In this document: one piece after another, positions 1-9,540 of the stretch
Numbering within the stretch: the stretch's first letter is position 1
Layout of the letters: every line of letters starts with the position of its first letter
Assembly: GCA_913061345.1 (NCBI GenBank)
Contig: CAJXTZ010000022.1
Location: 1-31,547 of the forward strand
Length of the DNA stretch: 31,547 nt
Reading direction: 5' to 3'
From: an uncultured Erythrobacter sp.
GTDB taxonomy: Bacteria; Pseudomonadota; Alphaproteobacteria; Sphingomonadales; Sphingomonadaceae
The notes under the pieces: model-generated
The model's input: the letters and a program-made list of their open reading frames with translations, nothing else
What the model was told of the DNA's origin: nothing
The model's database searches: none
Made by a program: the position numbers and the translations under genes

Positions 1-51
1 ACCGAGGACGCTCCCGCGGAGGCAGGTGCTAAAAACAAGCAATTTTCCTAA
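1..51 (+). CDS. C-terminal tail of an unidentified protein (5' end outside window)
   Basis: Frame 1 of the + strand is open from the first base and ends in TAA at 49-51. It encodes a 16-residue tail (TEDAPAEAGAKNKQFS) with the Ala/Glu/Lys-rich look of a disordered C-terminus. Its stop codon overlaps the stop of the oppositely oriented flavin oxidoreductase (48-50), a close convergent packing seen twice more in this window. The piece is too short to identify a family, and the frame could be open by chance over 48 bases. Confidence 0.4.
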   Translation, partial: TEDAPAEAGAKNKQFS

Positions 52-1031
52 CCCTTCACCACCTCAGCCGTCATTCTCAGCGACTCGCGCCGCGCCGCGG
101 GATCGTGCGTCGCGCCAGACACGATGATCTCGTCCGCCTTCGTGCGCTCGATGAAACGCTCGATCGCTTCGCGCACGGTGGCGGGTGAGCCTACGGCCTT
201 GGCGACATCGAGGCTTTCCATCATGGCGCGCGCCTGTATCGGCAGCGTGTCGCGATAGTTCGGGACGGGCGGCGGCAACTTGCCCGGATCGCCGCTGCGC
301 AGGCGCACGAAAGACTGTTCCTGGCTACTCGCAAGGGTCTGCGCTTCTGCATCCGTTTCCGCGCACATCACGCTCATCGCGGCCATGACGTGCGGTCTTT
401 CCAACGTGGGGGAGGGGCGGAAGTCCTGGCGGTAAATGCGCAGCGCTTCGTCAAGGTGCGTTGGTGCAAAATGGCTGGCGAAGGCGTAGGGTAGCCCCAG
501 GCGTGCCGCCAGTTGCGCGCCGAAAAGGCTGGAGCCCAGCATCCATATCTCCACTTGCGCGCCCAGGCCCGGCGTGGCGGTGATGGGTAGATCGGTATCC
601 CCTGTCAGCAATGCGCGCAGTTCCACCACGTCCTGCGGGAAATACTCCGCCGCGCGTTGCAGATCCTTGCGCAGCGCCTGTCCGATGATGGGCGCCGAAC
701 CCGGCGCGCGACCAAGCCCCAGATCTACCCTGCCGGGAAACAGCGCATCAAGTGCGCCAAACTGCTCGGCAATCACGAACGGGTTGTGATTGGGCAGCAT
801 GATACCGCCCGAGCCTATGCGAATGGTGCTTGTGACATGACCGAGGTGGCTGATGATGACGGCGGTCGGCCCGCCCGCAATCCCTTCGCTGGCGTGATGC
901 TCGGCCACCCAGAAGCGCTTGTAGCCCGCTTCCTCCGCCACTTGCGCCAGCTTCCCCGCCTCGGCAATGGCCTCGGAAACATTGCTGCCTTCGCGGACGG
1001 GTACGAGATCGAGAACGGAAAGATCGGTCAA
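48..1031 (-). CDS. Luciferase-like (LLM class) flavin-dependent oxidoreductase
   Basis: This 327-residue protein belongs to the bacterial luciferase-like TIM-barrel family that uses reduced flavin. It resembles the YhbW-type subgroup (luciferase family oxidoreductase group 1). Visible family signatures are WVAEHH (41-46), RIGSGGIMLPNHNP (71-84), the QFGALDALFPGR stretch and RVDLGLGRAPG (101-111). Length fits the roughly 330-residue subgroup. The substrate cannot be predicted. The start is TTG at 1031. It overlaps the TGA of the upstream hydrolase gene by 4 nt (TTGA), and a GGTGGA ribosome-binding site lies just upstream, so translational coupling is likely. No metabolic partner other than the hydrolase is evident. 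Confidence 0.88.
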   Translation of the reverse strand: MTDLSVLDLVPVREGSNVSEAIAEAGKLAQVAEEAGYKRFWVAEHHASEGIAGGPTAVIISHLGHVTSTIRIGSGGIMLPNHNPFVIAEQFGALDALFPGRVDLGLGRAPGSAPIIGQALRKDLQRAAEYFPQDVVELRALLTGDTDLPITATPGLGAQVEIWMLGSSLFGAQLAARLGLPYAFASHFAPTHLDEALRIYRQDFRPSPTLERPHVMAAMSVMCAETDAEAQTLASSQEQSFVRLRSGDPGKLPPPVPNYRDTLPIQARAMMESLDVAKAVGSPATVREAIERFIERTKADEIIVSGATHDPAARRESLRMTAEVVKG

Positions 1032-1753
1032 AGCAAATCCACCATGTTTAGAAGAAGGGCAATATCGCCATCGCGGCTGAGGCGATGGTCTCCGCCTTTC
1101 ACCAGTGTCACCTGAACATCGTTGCTCGCCAGCGCCTGCGCAAGGCGAAGCGAGGTTTCATGCGGGACATCGGTATCCGCCTGTCCATGCAAGAGGCGGA
1201 CCGGCACAGAAATCGCGATCTGGCCATCCAGCAGCCTGTTCGACTCCGCGTCCTGCCAGAATTTGGCGTGGGTCGGCGTGGGATCGTAGCCGTAGTTGTT
1301 TTTCTCGTAGATGGTCGTGCCCGCGCGCAACTGGTTCTTTTGCACCTCGGTAAAGCCCCAGTCGGAAAAATCGGGCGCGGCGGCGATGCCCAGCAGCGCG
1401 TGGAGCCTCTTACCCAGGGCCGCGCCGACCAGCAGCATCAGCCAGCCGCCCATGGATGACCCGATGAGGATCACGCTCTCGGCGATCACCTTCGCTTCGA
1501 TCAGCGCCAGCACCTCGTCCCGCCAATTGCTCAAGGTGCCATCGGCAAAATCCCCGCCACTCTGCCCGCAGCCCGAATAGTCCAGCAACAGGCATTCGCG
1601 CCGCTGCTTGACACACCAGTCGAACACCGCGGTCGCCTTGCCGCCTTCCATGTCGGACATGTAGCCGGGCAGAAAAACCACCGCCGGCCCGGCCCCTACA
1701 TTGTGACGATAGGCCAGCCGCTGGCCACCGGTTTCATGAAACTGCGTTGTCAT
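1028..1753 (-). CDS. Alpha/beta hydrolase
   Basis: This is a 241-residue serine hydrolase of the alpha/beta fold, probably cytoplasmic since no signal peptide is seen. The nucleophile elbow is GSSMGG (98-103, Ser100). The acid is Asp193 in HGQADTDVP and the base is His223 in GGDHRLS. An oxyanion LPGY motif sits at 28-31. The small single-domain layout resembles the ABHD10-like esterase/thioesterase group, but the substrate is unknown. I chose the ATG at 1753 ([10 protein letters not shown]). An upstream in-frame start at 1834 would add 27 residues with no family resemblance and would run into the thrS ribosome-binding region. The gene is divergent from thrS (84 bp apart) and coupled to the downstream flavin oxidoreductase by a 4-nt overlap. 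Confidence 0.85.
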   Translation of the reverse strand: MTTQFHETGGQRLAYRHNVGAGPAVVFLPGYMSDMEGGKATAVFDWCVKQRRECLLLDYSGCGQSGGDFADGTLSNWRDEVLALIEAKVIAESVILIGSSMGGWLMLLVGAALGKRLHALLGIAAAPDFSDWGFTEVQKNQLRAGTTIYEKNNYGYDPTPTHAKFWQDAESNRLLDGQIAISVPVRLLHGQADTDVPHETSLRLAQALASNDVQVTLVKGGDHRLSRDGDIALLLNMVDLL

Positions 1754-1837
1754 CACACAACTATGGGCGCGAAAATGCCTGCTGCAAGGCTCATTGCAGA
1801 CTTGGCGCGTGGCCCCATCCGCACTAGGTGGCATGCC

Positions 1838-3853
1838 ATGACCGAATTAGTCCAGATCAGCCTTCCCGATGGTTCCAAGCGCGCGATGGAGCCGGGCAGC
1901 ACACCCGGCGATGTTGCCGCCGCCATCGGCCCCGGCCTTGCCAAGGCCGCGCTTGCCGCGCGGGTTAACGGCGAAGTACGCGACCTCAATCGCCCGTTCG
2001 ATTGCGATAGCGAGCTGGAACTTATCACCACGCGTGACGAGGAAGACGCGCTGGAACTGGCGCGGCACGACTATGCACATGTGCTGGCAGAAGCGGTACA
2101 GTCGCTGTGGCCCGGCACGCAGATCACCTTCGGTCCGGCGACGGACGATGGCTTCTACTACGACGTCAAAGCGCCCGATAACCGTCCCCCGTTCTCGATG
2201 GACGACCTGACCCAGATCGAGGAGCGGATGCGCGAGATCATCAGGGCAGACAAGCCATTGGTGCGCGAGGCGTGGAGCCGCGAGCAGCTGATCGCCAAGT
2301 GGGAAGCGGAGGGCGAAACGTTCAAGGCCGAATGGGCCAAGGAATTGCCCGAGAACGAGGAACTGACCGTTTACTGGTCAGGCGAGCCCAATTCCGATGG
2401 CGCATGGCTGGACATGTGCCGCGGCCCACACCTGCCCAGCACCGGGCGGCTTGACCCGCAGGCGTTCAAGCTGATGCGCGTTGCCGGCGCATACTGGCGC
2501 GGCGATCAGAAGAACGCGCAATTGACGCGCATCTACGGCACCGGCTGGCTCAACAAGAAGCAGCTGAACGCCCACCTTACGAAGCTGGAGGAAGCCGCCA
2601 AGCGTGACCACCGCAAGCTGGGCCGCGAGATGGACCTGTTCCATTTGCAGGAAGAAGCCCATGGCAGCGTGTTCTGGCATCCCAACGGCTACAGGATCTG
2701 GCGCGAGCTGGAGGCCTACATGCGTCGCAAGATGGATGGTGCAGGCTACCGCGAGATCAAGACGCCGCAAGTGATGGATGCGCGCCAGTGGGAGCAGAGC
2801 GGCCACTGGGGCAAGTACCGCGAGAACATGTTCGTCATCCCGGACGAAACGCCCAATACCGAAGACGAAGGCGAACTGGTGTCGAAGGACGCCGACTGGA
2901 TGGCGCTGAAGCCCATGAACTGCCCGGCGCACGTGCTGGTGTTCAAGCAGGGCATCACGTCCTACCGCGACCTGCCGATCCGGCTGGGCGAAATGGGTTG
3001 CTGCCACCGTAACGAACCGCACGGCGCGTTGCACGGGCTGATGCGCGTGCGCCAGTTCACACAGGATGATGCGCATATCTTCTGCACCGATGCGCAGGTG
3101 GTGGAGGAAACGCGATCCTTCATCGAACTGGCCGACAGCGTCTACCGCGATTTCGGCTTCTCCTATGCCATCAAGCTGGCGCTGCGACCCGACCAGCGTT
3201 TCGGCAGCGATGCCGACTGGGACAAGGCCGAGCAGGAAATGCGCGACGCCGTGGCCGAGGCAGGGATGCAGAACGACGAATACGGGTGGGAAGAACTGCC
3301 CGGCGAGGGCGCGTTCTATGCACCCAAGCTGGAATGGCACCTGACCGATGCGATTGGCCGCACCTGGCAGGTTGGCACCATCCAGGGTGATCGCGTCCTG
3401 CCCGAACGCCTCGATGCGACTTACATCGGCGAGGATGGCGAGAAGCATCGCCCGGTGATGCTGCACCGCGCGATCTTCGGCAGTTACGAGCGTTTCATCG
3501 GCATACTGATCGAACACTTCGCAGGACGCCTGCCAGTGTGGCTGGCGCCGGTGCAGGCGGTGGTGGCCACCATCGTTTCCGACGCGGACGATTATGCCAA
3601 GGAGGTAGCGGCAAAGCTGAAGAGCGCGGGCATTCGCGTGGAAAGCGATCTTCGCAACGAGAAGATCAACTACAAGGTGCGCGAACACTCGCTGGCGAAG
3701 GTTCCGCACATGCTGGTTGTCGGCAAGCGGGAGGCCGAGGAAGGTACCGTCGCCATGCGCACCCTGGGCGAGAAGGAGCAGAAGTTCATCTCTCTCGACG
3801 AGGCGATTGCCTTCCTCAGGTCCGAGGCTACTCCGCCCGACTTGCGCGACTAG
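1838..3853 (+). CDS. thrS: Threonyl-tRNA synthetase
   Basis: This class II aminoacyl-tRNA synthetase (671 aa) charges tRNA-Thr in the cytoplasm. Domains in order are TGS (about 1-65), the N2 editing domain with HDYAH (His77, His81) and the CRGPH motif (Cys194, His198), the catalytic core (about 265-560), and the anticodon-binding domain (about 565-671). The catalytic zinc ligands of the family correspond to Cys362 (MNCPAH), His413 (DDAHIF) and His543 (MLHRAI). Motif 2 (CCHRNE) and motif 3 ([11 protein letters not shown]) are clear. The start is the ATG at 1838, with AGGTGG at 1825-1830. A longer in-frame reading from 1703 is rejected because the added 45 residues overlap the divergent hydrolase. 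All key residues are present and length is normal. Confidence 0.98.
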   Translation: MTELVQISLPDGSKRAMEPGSTPGDVAAAIGPGLAKAALAARVNGEVRDLNRPFDCDSELELITTRDEEDALELARHDYAHVLAEAVQSLWPGTQITFGPATDDGFYYDVKAPDNRPPFSMDDLTQIEERMREIIRADKPLVREAWSREQLIAKWEAEGETFKAEWAKELPENEELTVYWSGEPNSDGAWLDMCRGPHLPSTGRLDPQAFKLMRVAGAYWRGDQKNAQLTRIYGTGWLNKKQLNAHLTKLEEAAKRDHRKLGREMDLFHLQEEAHGSVFWHPNGYRIWRELEAYMRRKMDGAGYREIKTPQVMDARQWEQSGHWGKYRENMFVIPDETPNTEDEGELVSKDADWMALKPMNCPAHVLVFKQGITSYRDLPIRLGEMGCCHRNEPHGALHGLMRVRQFTQDDAHIFCTDAQVVEETRSFIELADSVYRDFGFSYAIKLALRPDQRFGSDADWDKAEQEMRDAVAEAGMQNDEYGWEELPGEGAFYAPKLEWHLTDAIGRTWQVGTIQGDRVLPERLDATYIGEDGEKHRPVMLHRAIFGSYERFIGILIEHFAGRLPVWLAPVQAVVATIVSDADDYAKEVAAKLKSAGIRVESDLRNEKINYKVREHSLAKVPHMLVVGKREAEEGTVAMRTLGEKEQKFISLDEAIAFLRSEATPPDLRD

Positions 3854-3871
3854 GACGGGCGCGGCACGCAG

Positions 3872-4615
3872 TTGGATTTCCTTGCCGAATTCAGCGCACT
3901 GCAGATTGCGGTTGCCGCCATGGCGACGTTGGGCGCAGCCTTCATTCGCGGGCTGACCGGGTTTGGCTTTGGCATCCTGCTGGTGCCGATCCTGGCGCTG
4001 GCGATCACGCCGGTGGAGGCAGTGTTGACGCTCAACATCATGGCCGGGCTGCTGGCGCTGAGCGAGATAGGCTACGTGCTGCGCGAGGCGGAGCGGTCTG
4101 CGCTGACGATCGGTGTGCTGGTGATACTGGCAACCCTGCCAGGACTGATGCTGCTGGATGCCACGCCACCCGCGCTCGCCCGCATGCTGATTGCGCTGGT
4201 GGCGCTTTCGGCCTTCGTCGCCATTCTGCTGCCGCGCCGCGCCGCCCATCTACCAGGACCGCTGACAACGGGATTGACGGGGGTTTCCGCCGGTTTGCTG
4301 ACGGGTTTTGCCGCCATGCCGGGGCCGCCGGTGGTGCCATACTACGTGGGCAGGAATATCCCGCGTCAGACCGCCAAGGCCTCCATGATCGGCATATTCG
4401 GCGTGGCCGCGATGGCGGGTATCGGTTCGGGCGCGGCCATAGGCGTGCTGGAATGGCGGATCGTGATACTGGGCCTCGCGCTGTTCCCGCTCGTTATGCT
4501 CGGCAACTGGCTGGGCAGCTTCGCCTTTGGCAAGGTGAGCGACAAGGCGTGGCGCCTGTTCGTGGGGGTTGTGCTGGCCGCTGCGGCAGGTGCTGCGCTG
4601 GCAAAACTGCTATAG
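3872..4615 (+). CDS. Sulfite exporter TauE/SafE (TSUP) family membrane protein
   Basis: This 247-residue, very hydrophobic protein has about seven or eight predicted membrane segments. The glycine-rich FIRGLTGFGFG motif in the first hairpin and a second related half near GLTGVSAGLLTGFAAMPGPP are typical of the TSUP family, which moves sulfur oxyanions or organic acids across the inner membrane. The start is TTG at 3872, 18 nt after thrS, so the two may be cotranscribed. It converges on cysQ with a 6-nt overlap, and both stops lie in the palindrome CTATAG. The nearby sulfate-activation operon makes a sulfur anion an attractive cargo, but that is inference from position only. Confidence 0.85.
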   Translation: MDFLAEFSALQIAVAAMATLGAAFIRGLTGFGFGILLVPILALAITPVEAVLTLNIMAGLLALSEIGYVLREAERSALTIGVLVILATLPGLMLLDATPPALARMLIALVALSAFVAILLPRRAAHLPGPLTTGLTGVSAGLLTGFAAMPGPPVVPYYVGRNIPRQTAKASMIGIFGVAAMAGIGSGAAIGVLEWRIVILGLALFPLVMLGNWLGSFAFGKVSDKAWRLFVGVVLAAAAGAALAKLL

Positions 4616-5353
4616 AGCGGCCACTTCGGCCAGCACCTTGCCCGCCCATTCAGGGCGACAGATCAGCAGGTCGGGCATGTAGGTATCGCGCTGGTTGTAG
4701 ATCAATGGTGAACCATCGATGCGCGAGCAGTGGAGGCCGTGGGCTGCGGCAACCGCGGCAGGCGCGCAGCTATCCCATTCGTACTGGCCGCCCGAGTGCA
4801 GGTAGATTTCTGCCTCTCCGCGCACGACCGCCATCGCTTTTGCCCCGGCGCTGCCCATGGGCACGAGTTCGCCGCCGATACGCTCTGCCACAGCGACAGC
4901 TTCGGCAGCAGGACGCGTGCGGCTGACGACAAGACGCGGCGTGCCTGCCGCCGCAGGGACGGCCTCGGGGCAGTCGGTGCGCAGGACCTTGCCAAGGCCG
5001 GGAAGGGCCACCGCACCGATTTGCGGTTTCCCGCCGATCGCCAGGGCAACATGCACGGCCCAGTCGCTGCGCGCGTCGCCATATTCGCGCGTGCCATCGA
5101 CGGGATCGACGATCCAGACCCGCTCCTTGGACAGACGTTCCTCGGTATCCTTGCTTTCCTCGCTCAGCAGCCCGTCATCGGGGCGCTGTGAACGAATGGC
5201 GTGGACCAGGAACTGATTCGCGGTCTCATCCCCTGCCTTGCCCAGCGCCTTTCCTTCGAACATGCCGGAGGAGCGCACTTCCAGGAGGATGCGTCCTGCA
5301 TATTCGGCCAGGTAGGCGGCGAGTTCGGCATCGGTCATTCTGGCAATACTCAC
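4610..5353 (-). CDS. cysQ: 3'(2'),5'-bisphosphate nucleotidase CysQ
   Basis: This 247-residue member of the inositol monophosphatase fold hydrolyses PAP (3'-phosphoadenosine 5'-phosphate), the by-product of PAPS use, to AMP. Metal-site motifs are visible: Glu65 in LLSEES, the DPVDGT box (Asp83-Thr88) and the WDSCAP box (Trp193-Asp194). The GTG start at 5353 overlaps the TGA of cysNC by 4 nt (GTGA), which favours coupled translation. An internal ATG at 5338 is the alternative, giving a protein 5 residues shorter. It is the last gene of the cysD-cysNC-cysQ operon, and this pairing with PAPS-producing enzymes supports CysQ over a generic inositol phosphatase. Confidence 0.92.
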   Translation of the reverse strand: MSIARMTDAELAAYLAEYAGRILLEVRSSGMFEGKALGKAGDETANQFLVHAIRSQRPDDGLLSEESKDTEERLSKERVWIVDPVDGTREYGDARSDWAVHVALAIGGKPQIGAVALPGLGKVLRTDCPEAVPAAAGTPRLVVSRTRPAAEAVAVAERIGGELVPMGSAGAKAMAVVRGEAEIYLHSGGQYEWDSCAPAAVAAAHGLHCSRIDGSPLIYNQRDTYMPDLLICRPEWAGKVLAEVAAL

Positions 5354-7272
5354 TTCAACGGCAGGATTTGCTGGATGATATGGTCGGCGGCCTCTTCTGG
5401 TGTCATGGCCACCGTATTCACTGTAATTTCCGGATTTTCGGGCGGCTCGTAGGGGCTATCGATGCCGGTAAAGTTCTTGAGCTCACCGGACCTTGCCTTC
5501 TTGTAGAGGCCCTTCACATCGCGCTGCTCTGCCACTTCCAGCGGGGTATCGACGAATACCTCGATGAATTCATGGTCCTCCAGCATGTCGCGAACCAGCC
5601 TGCGTTCTGCCCGGAAAGGGCTGATAAAGGCCGTGAGCACGATCAGGCCTGCATCGGTCATCAATCGGGCAACCTCGCCCACGCGGCGAATGTTTTCGAT
5701 CCGGTCGGCTTCGGTAAAGCCCAGGTCCTTGTTCAACCCGTGGCGCACATTGTCACCATCCAGCAGGAAGGTGTGGCGGTTCATCAGCGCCAGCTTCTTC
5801 TCGACCTCGTTGGCGATGGTGGACTTGCCGGAACCAGAGAGACCGGTGAACCACAATACGCGCGGTGTCTGGTTCTTCATTTGTGCGTGGTGTTCGCGCG
5901 TGATGTCGGTTGCCTGCCAATGCACGTTCTGACTGCGGCGCAGGCTGAAGTTCAGCATCCCGGCAGCGACCGTGGCGTTGGTGATCTTGTCGATCAGGAT
6001 GAAGCCGCCCATCGTGCGGTTGTCGGCGTAGGATTCGAACACCAGCGGCTTGTCCGAATAGACCTCGGCCACGCCGATATCGTTTAGCGACAGCGTCTTG
6101 GCCGCCAGTTCGTCCATGGTGTTCACGTCGACGCGATATTTGGGCTGCTGCACTGTGGCGGAAACCGTCTGGGTGCCCAGCTTCAGCCAGTATCCGCGCC
6201 CGACGCTCAGGTCCTCGTCATTCAGCCAGACGAGCGTTGCCTCGAACTGGTCGGCCGTTTCTGGCGGATCGTCCGCCACGCACAGCACATCGCCGCGCGA
6301 ACAATCGATCTCGTCTGCGAGGGTGAGCGTGACGGATTGTCCCGCAGACGCTTCGTTCAGCTCGCCATCGTAGGTAACGATGCTTTTCACCGTGCTGGTC
6401 TTGCCCGATGGCAGCGCGCGTACCGCGTCGCCCGGTTTTACCTGTCCGCTGGCGATCAGGCCGGAGAAACCCCGGAAGTCCAGATTGGGACGGTTCACCC
6501 ACTGTACCGGCATGCGGAAAGGCTTGTCGGCGGCAACATCGGACAATACCTCCACGCCTTCGAGGTGCTCGACGAGGCTCGGCCCATCGTACCACGGCGT
6601 ATTTTCCGAAGGTGCGGTGGTAATGTTGTCGCCCTTGAAGCCGCTGATCGGCATGGCGGTGAAGCTCTCGATGCCGATCTCCTCGGCAAAGGCGGCGTAA
6701 TCGGCCACGATCTTGTCGAAAACATCCTGGCTGTAATCCACCAGGTCCATCTTGTTCACGGCCAGCACGATATTCTTGATACCAATAAGATGGCACAGGT
6801 AGGAGTGCCGCCGCGTTTGCACCAGCACGCCCTTGCGCGCATCGATCATGACAACTGCAAGGTCGGCGCTGGAGGCGCCTGTCACCATGTTGCGCGTATA
6901 TTGTTCGTGTCCCGGACAATCGGCGACGATGAACTTGCGCTTTTCGGTGTTGAAGAAGCGGTAGGCGACATCGATGGTGATGCCCTGCTCGCGCTCTGCC
7001 GCCAGACCATCCACCAGCAGGGCAAAGTCGATGTCCTGCCCCTGGGTTCCAACCTTCTTGCTATCGCTGCTGAGCGCCTCGAGCTGGTCCTCGAAGATCA
7101 TCTTGGAATCGTACAGCAGCCGCCCGATCAGGGTGCTCTTGCCGTCGTCCACGCTGCCGCAGGTGATGAAGCGCAGCATGGTCTTGTGCTGGTGGGTTTC
7201 CAGATAGCTATCGATATCCTCTGCGATCAGGGCATCGGTCTGGTAGACGGAATCCTTCGATTGCTCGGTCAT
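5350..7272 (-). CDS. cysNC: Bifunctional sulfate adenylyltransferase subunit 1 / APS kinase
   Basis: This 640-residue fusion has two parts. The N-terminal CysN GTPase (about 30-450) drives ATP sulfurylase with CysD. Its P-loop is GSVDDGKST (39-47), G3 is DCPGH (118-122) and G4 is NKMD (173-176), followed by EF-Tu-like beta-barrel domains. The C-terminal APS kinase (about 468-640) has P-loop GLSGSGKS (477-484) and [10 protein letters not shown] (505-514), and phosphorylates APS to PAPS. The fused form is often called NodQ or CysNC. Its ATG overlaps the cysD stop by one base (TGATG), and its own stop overlaps the cysQ start. Both active sites look intact and length is normal for the fusion. Confidence 0.96.
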   Translation of the reverse strand: MTEQSKDSVYQTDALIAEDIDSYLETHQHKTMLRFITCGSVDDGKSTLIGRLLYDSKMIFEDQLEALSSDSKKVGTQGQDIDFALLVDGLAAEREQGITIDVAYRFFNTEKRKFIVADCPGHEQYTRNMVTGASSADLAVVMIDARKGVLVQTRRHSYLCHLIGIKNIVLAVNKMDLVDYSQDVFDKIVADYAAFAEEIGIESFTAMPISGFKGDNITTAPSENTPWYDGPSLVEHLEGVEVLSDVAADKPFRMPVQWVNRPNLDFRGFSGLIASGQVKPGDAVRALPSGKTSTVKSIVTYDGELNEASAGQSVTLTLADEIDCSRGDVLCVADDPPETADQFEATLVWLNDEDLSVGRGYWLKLGTQTVSATVQQPKYRVDVNTMDELAAKTLSLNDIGVAEVYSDKPLVFESYADNRTMGGFILIDKITNATVAAGMLNFSLRRSQNVHWQATDITREHHAQMKNQTPRVLWFTGLSGSGKSTIANEVEKKLALMNRHTFLLDGDNVRHGLNKDLGFTEADRIENIRRVGEVARLMTDAGLIVLTAFISPFRAERRLVRDMLEDHEFIEVFVDTPLEVAEQRDVKGLYKKARSGELKNFTGIDSPYEPPENPEITVNTVAMTPEEAADHIIQQILPLK

Positions 7273-8186
7273 CAGAAATACCCCTCCTGCTTCTTTTTCT
7301 CCATGCCGGCACCGCCAGCATCCTTGTCTATGACGCGGCCTTGCCGTTCGCTGGTGGTGGTGAGCAGGGTTTCCTGGATCACTTCGGACAAGGTGGAAGC
7401 CTCGCTCTCCACAGCGCCCGTCAGCGGGAAGCAGCCCAAGGTGCGGAAGCGGACGGAGCGCTCCGTGATTTCGGGCTTCTCGCCCATCACCTCTTCCAGC
7501 CGTTCGATATCGTCGGCCATGAAGAGGCCGCCCTCATAGATGAAGGTGGGACGTGGCGCGGCAAAATAGAGCGGGACGATCTCGATGTTTTCCAGCTGGA
7601 TGTATTGCCATACGTCCAGCTCGGTCCAGTTGGAGATGGGGAAGACGCGGATGCTCTCGCCCTTCTTTTTCTTGGCGTTATAGAGGTTCCACAACTCGGG
7701 GCGCTGATTCTTCGGGTCCCAGCCGTGGCTGGCCGTGCGGAAGGAGAAGACGCGCTCCTTCGCGCGGCTCTTTTCCTCGTCACGGCGCGCGCCACCGAAA
7801 GCTGCGTCGAAGCCGTAATGGTTCAGCGCCTGCTTCAGCCCCTCGGTCTTCCACATGTCGGTGTGCAGCGGGCCATGATCGAAGGGATTGATGCCGCGCT
7901 CCTTCGCATCGGGGTTGTGATAGACCAGCAGTTCCATGTCCGCATCCAGCGCGGCCTTTTCGCGCAGATCGTACATCGCCTTGAACTTCCAGGTCGTGTC
8001 CACATGCAGCAGCGGGAAGGGCGGGGGAGAGGGGTAGAAGGCCTTCTTCGCAAGGTGCAGCATGACCGCGCTGTCCTTCCCCACGGAATACAGCATGACG
8101 GGCTTGTCCGACTCCGCCGCCACTTCGCGGATGATATGGATCGCCTCGGCTTCGAGACGTTCGAGGTGGGTTAGCTTTGCAGTCAT
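7272..8186 (-). CDS. cysD: Sulfate adenylyltransferase subunit 2
   Basis: This 304-residue catalytic subunit of ATP sulfurylase forms APS from sulfate and ATP, together with the CysN part of the next gene. It has the PP-loop of the adenosine 5'-phosphosulfate/PAPS-reductase fold as [12 protein letters not shown] (SVGKDS at 34-39), the [16 protein letters not shown] motif, and the family C-terminus ending in QEGYF. I chose the ATG at 8186 ([12 protein letters not shown]), preceded by GAAGG (plus-strand 8194-8198). A 45-residue upstream extension to 8321 is rejected because it runs into the divergent regulator gene. It is the first gene of the operon. No cysH, cysI or cysG is present nearby. 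Confidence 0.96.
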   Translation of the reverse strand: MTAKLTHLERLEAEAIHIIREVAAESDKPVMLYSVGKDSAVMLHLAKKAFYPSPPPFPLLHVDTTWKFKAMYDLREKAALDADMELLVYHNPDAKERGINPFDHGPLHTDMWKTEGLKQALNHYGFDAAFGGARRDEEKSRAKERVFSFRTASHGWDPKNQRPELWNLYNAKKKKGESIRVFPISNWTELDVWQYIQLENIEIVPLYFAAPRPTFIYEGGLFMADDIERLEEVMGEKPEITERSVRFRTLGCFPLTGAVESEASTLSEVIQETLLTTTSERQGRVIDKDAGGAGMEKKKQEGYF

Positions 8187-8237
8187 GGACACGCCTTCAT
8201 AATTTTCGAGCGTTCTCATACGCCAACACCGCAGGCT

Positions 8238-8265
8238 TTGACTTCCCATATGGGAGGTATAGACT
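8238..8265 (+). promoter_or_regulatory. Candidate sigma-70 promoter of the LuxR-type regulator
   Basis: TTGACT (8238-8243) is followed after 16 bp by TAGACT (8260-8265). A start site about seven bases later would lie at or next to the ATG at 8274, giving a leaderless or nearly leaderless mRNA. This fits the lack of a well-placed Shine-Dalgarno: the GGGAGG at 8252-8257 is 16 nt away. The call is from consensus matching only. Confidence 0.4.
8244..8255. promoter_or_regulatory. 12-bp perfect palindrome in the promoter spacer (operator candidate)
   Basis: TCCCATATGGGA is a perfect palindrome lying between the candidate -35 and -10 of the regulator gene, where a bound protein would control initiation. 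A second, weaker inverted repeat (GACTA-AG-TAGTC, 8262-8273) abuts the ATG. The site lies in the divergent cysD/regulator region, so it could affect both genes, for example by autoregulation. Confidence 0.35.
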
Positions 8266-8273
8266 AAGTAGTC

Positions 8274-9383
8274 ATGCGCGTACCCAATCTTGGCGAGACA
8301 GAATTGCTGGTTCCCTTGCACGAGGGCATGTTCGAAATGCCAATGTGGGACACGTTTCTCAAACGGCTGAAACAGGCGGCCGGATGCGATATCGCCACAC
8401 TGCTATTGCTTGCTTCGGACAGCACATCGGCCATCCAGCTATCGTCTGTGACCAGGGCTCCGTCGCCGAAGCTACAGACACTGTTCGACGAGAAATATGC
8501 AGGCACAGAACCACTGCAATCCCGGTCAATGCGTGAAGGGCGCATATACGGGCTGGAGGAACTGCTCGAAATGGGTGGGGAGAGCCAACGCGACTTTCGC
8601 GACGAAGTGCTTTCCCCCTTCGGCATCACCCACATGCAGTCCGTGCGCATAGCCGGTCCGAGTGGTCTCAACGCCTGGCTCGTCTTGTCTGCAAGAGAAG
8701 AAATCCGGCCATCTTCCAGCGCCCTGCTGACAGCGCTGCTTCCCCATCTGCGCGTGGCCCTGCGCGTCCTGGCGCGGCTCGAGCAGGAGAAGGCCCGCGC
8801 CTCGATGACCGCGGGCGCTTTCAGCCATATCGATTTTGGCTGGATCGCGGTAGACCGGCGCTGCCGCGTGGTGGACATGGATGAGCAGGCGCAGCGTTTC
8901 CTCAGCCGTTCCGCTGCCATGCGGCGGGGGCCTTATGACCGGCTCGTTCCGTCGTCCCCGGCGATCGACAGGCAGCTGACGGCGCTGGTGAAATCCTTTG
9001 CCGAGAACCCCGACGCCCGTCCGCGCGCGGTCAATCTCAGCCAGGATCCGTGGATCGACATCCTCGTCTCGCCGGTGCGAGTGACGTCCCTGTCACTGGG
9101 GGGGAAGGCCGTGGCTGTCGTCTATTTCCGTGGCGATCAGAGTTCTTCTGCCGACCGGTGCCAGCAATTGATCGACGTTTTCAAGCTGACCCAGAGCGAG
9201 GCGCGCTTCGCATGGTCGATCGCGCAAGGCATTTCCATTGCCGATGCCGCCGAGAAACACGGTCTGACGATCGAGACAGCGCGCAACTATTCAAAGAAGA
9301 TCTATGCCAAGACGGGCGCACGCGGACAGGTGGATTTCATGCGCCGGGTATTGACCAGCGTCGTGGCTATCACGGTGCATTGA
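8274..9383 (+). CDS. LuxR-family helix-turn-helix transcriptional regulator
   Basis: This 369-residue soluble protein ends in a LuxR/NarL-type DNA-binding domain (about 303-360). It carries the pattern [15 protein letters not shown]([10 protein letters not shown])[22 protein letters not shown]. The N-terminal 170 residues and a middle stretch (about 185-285, [20 protein letters not shown]), which looks PAS-like, probably sense a signal. No receiver domain or autoinducer-binding signature is evident. This architecture is common among orphan LuxR regulators of sphingomonads. It is divergent from the sulfate-activation operon with only 87 bp between starts, so it may regulate that operon or itself, but the ligand is unknown. 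The start is the ATG at 8274, and an internal Met19 is the alternative. Confidence 0.82.
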   Translation: MRVPNLGETELLVPLHEGMFEMPMWDTFLKRLKQAAGCDIATLLLLASDSTSAIQLSSVTRAPSPKLQTLFDEKYAGTEPLQSRSMREGRIYGLEELLEMGGESQRDFRDEVLSPFGITHMQSVRIAGPSGLNAWLVLSAREEIRPSSSALLTALLPHLRVALRVLARLEQEKARASMTAGAFSHIDFGWIAVDRRCRVVDMDEQAQRFLSRSAAMRRGPYDRLVPSSPAIDRQLTALVKSFAENPDARPRAVNLSQDPWIDILVSPVRVTSLSLGGKAVAVVYFRGDQSSSADRCQQLIDVFKLTQSEARFAWSIAQGISIADAAEKHGLTIETARNYSKKIYAKTGARGQVDFMRRVLTSVVAITVH

Positions 9384-9397
9384 ACCCTTGCGAAGGC

Positions 9398-9505
9398 TCA
9401 GCCTGCAAGAATGAGGGCCAACCCGCATCCGCACACGATGAAACCGCGCAGCAGATCCAGCGGATCGGCGAGTGTTTCACGGGTGAGGGCGATTGCATGG
9501 GCCAT
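9398..9505 (-). CDS. Possible 35-residue membrane peptide
   Basis: The 157-bp gap between the regulator and agmatine deiminase holds a small open frame on the - strand, ATG at 9505 to TGA at 9398-9400. The peptide starts MAHAIALTRETLADPLDLLRG and finishes with a hydrophobic segment containing two cysteines (FIVCGCGLALILAG). Codon third positions are mostly G or C, as in the real genes here, and the layout resembles single-pass small membrane proteins. It lies 35 nt downstream of agmatine deiminase on the same strand. No clear ribosome-binding site precedes it, so this is tentative. Confidence 0.3.
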   Translation of the reverse strand: MAHAIALTRETLADPLDLLRGFIVCGCGLALILAG

Positions 9506-9540
9506 GGTCACCAGACTGGACCAAAATTCCTAATAAACTG

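Noticed and set aside
1703..1837. N-terminal extension of thrS by 45 residues
   Set aside because: The TGS domain begins at the ATG at 1838 with a good AGGTGG site. The extension overlaps the divergent hydrolase gene.
2378..4249. Long antisense open frame (623 codons) opposite thrS and the exporter
   Set aside because: It is a by-product of GC-rich third positions. It is His/Gln/Arg-rich, has no family features and lies fully over well-identified genes.
3538..4926. Open frame of 462 codons on the + strand crossing thrS, the exporter and cysQ
   Set aside because: It crosses two real genes in a different frame and one antisense, and is low-complexity Gly/Arg-rich.
6337..7539. Open frame of 400 codons opposite cysNC and cysD
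   Set aside because: It mirrors the intact GTPase coding strand, with no start signal or recognisable motif.
8198..8226. Possible cysD promoter (TTGGCG, 17 bp, ATTATG on the - strand)
   Set aside because: The predicted start site would fall after or within the ribosome-binding site, leaving a leader of only about five bases.
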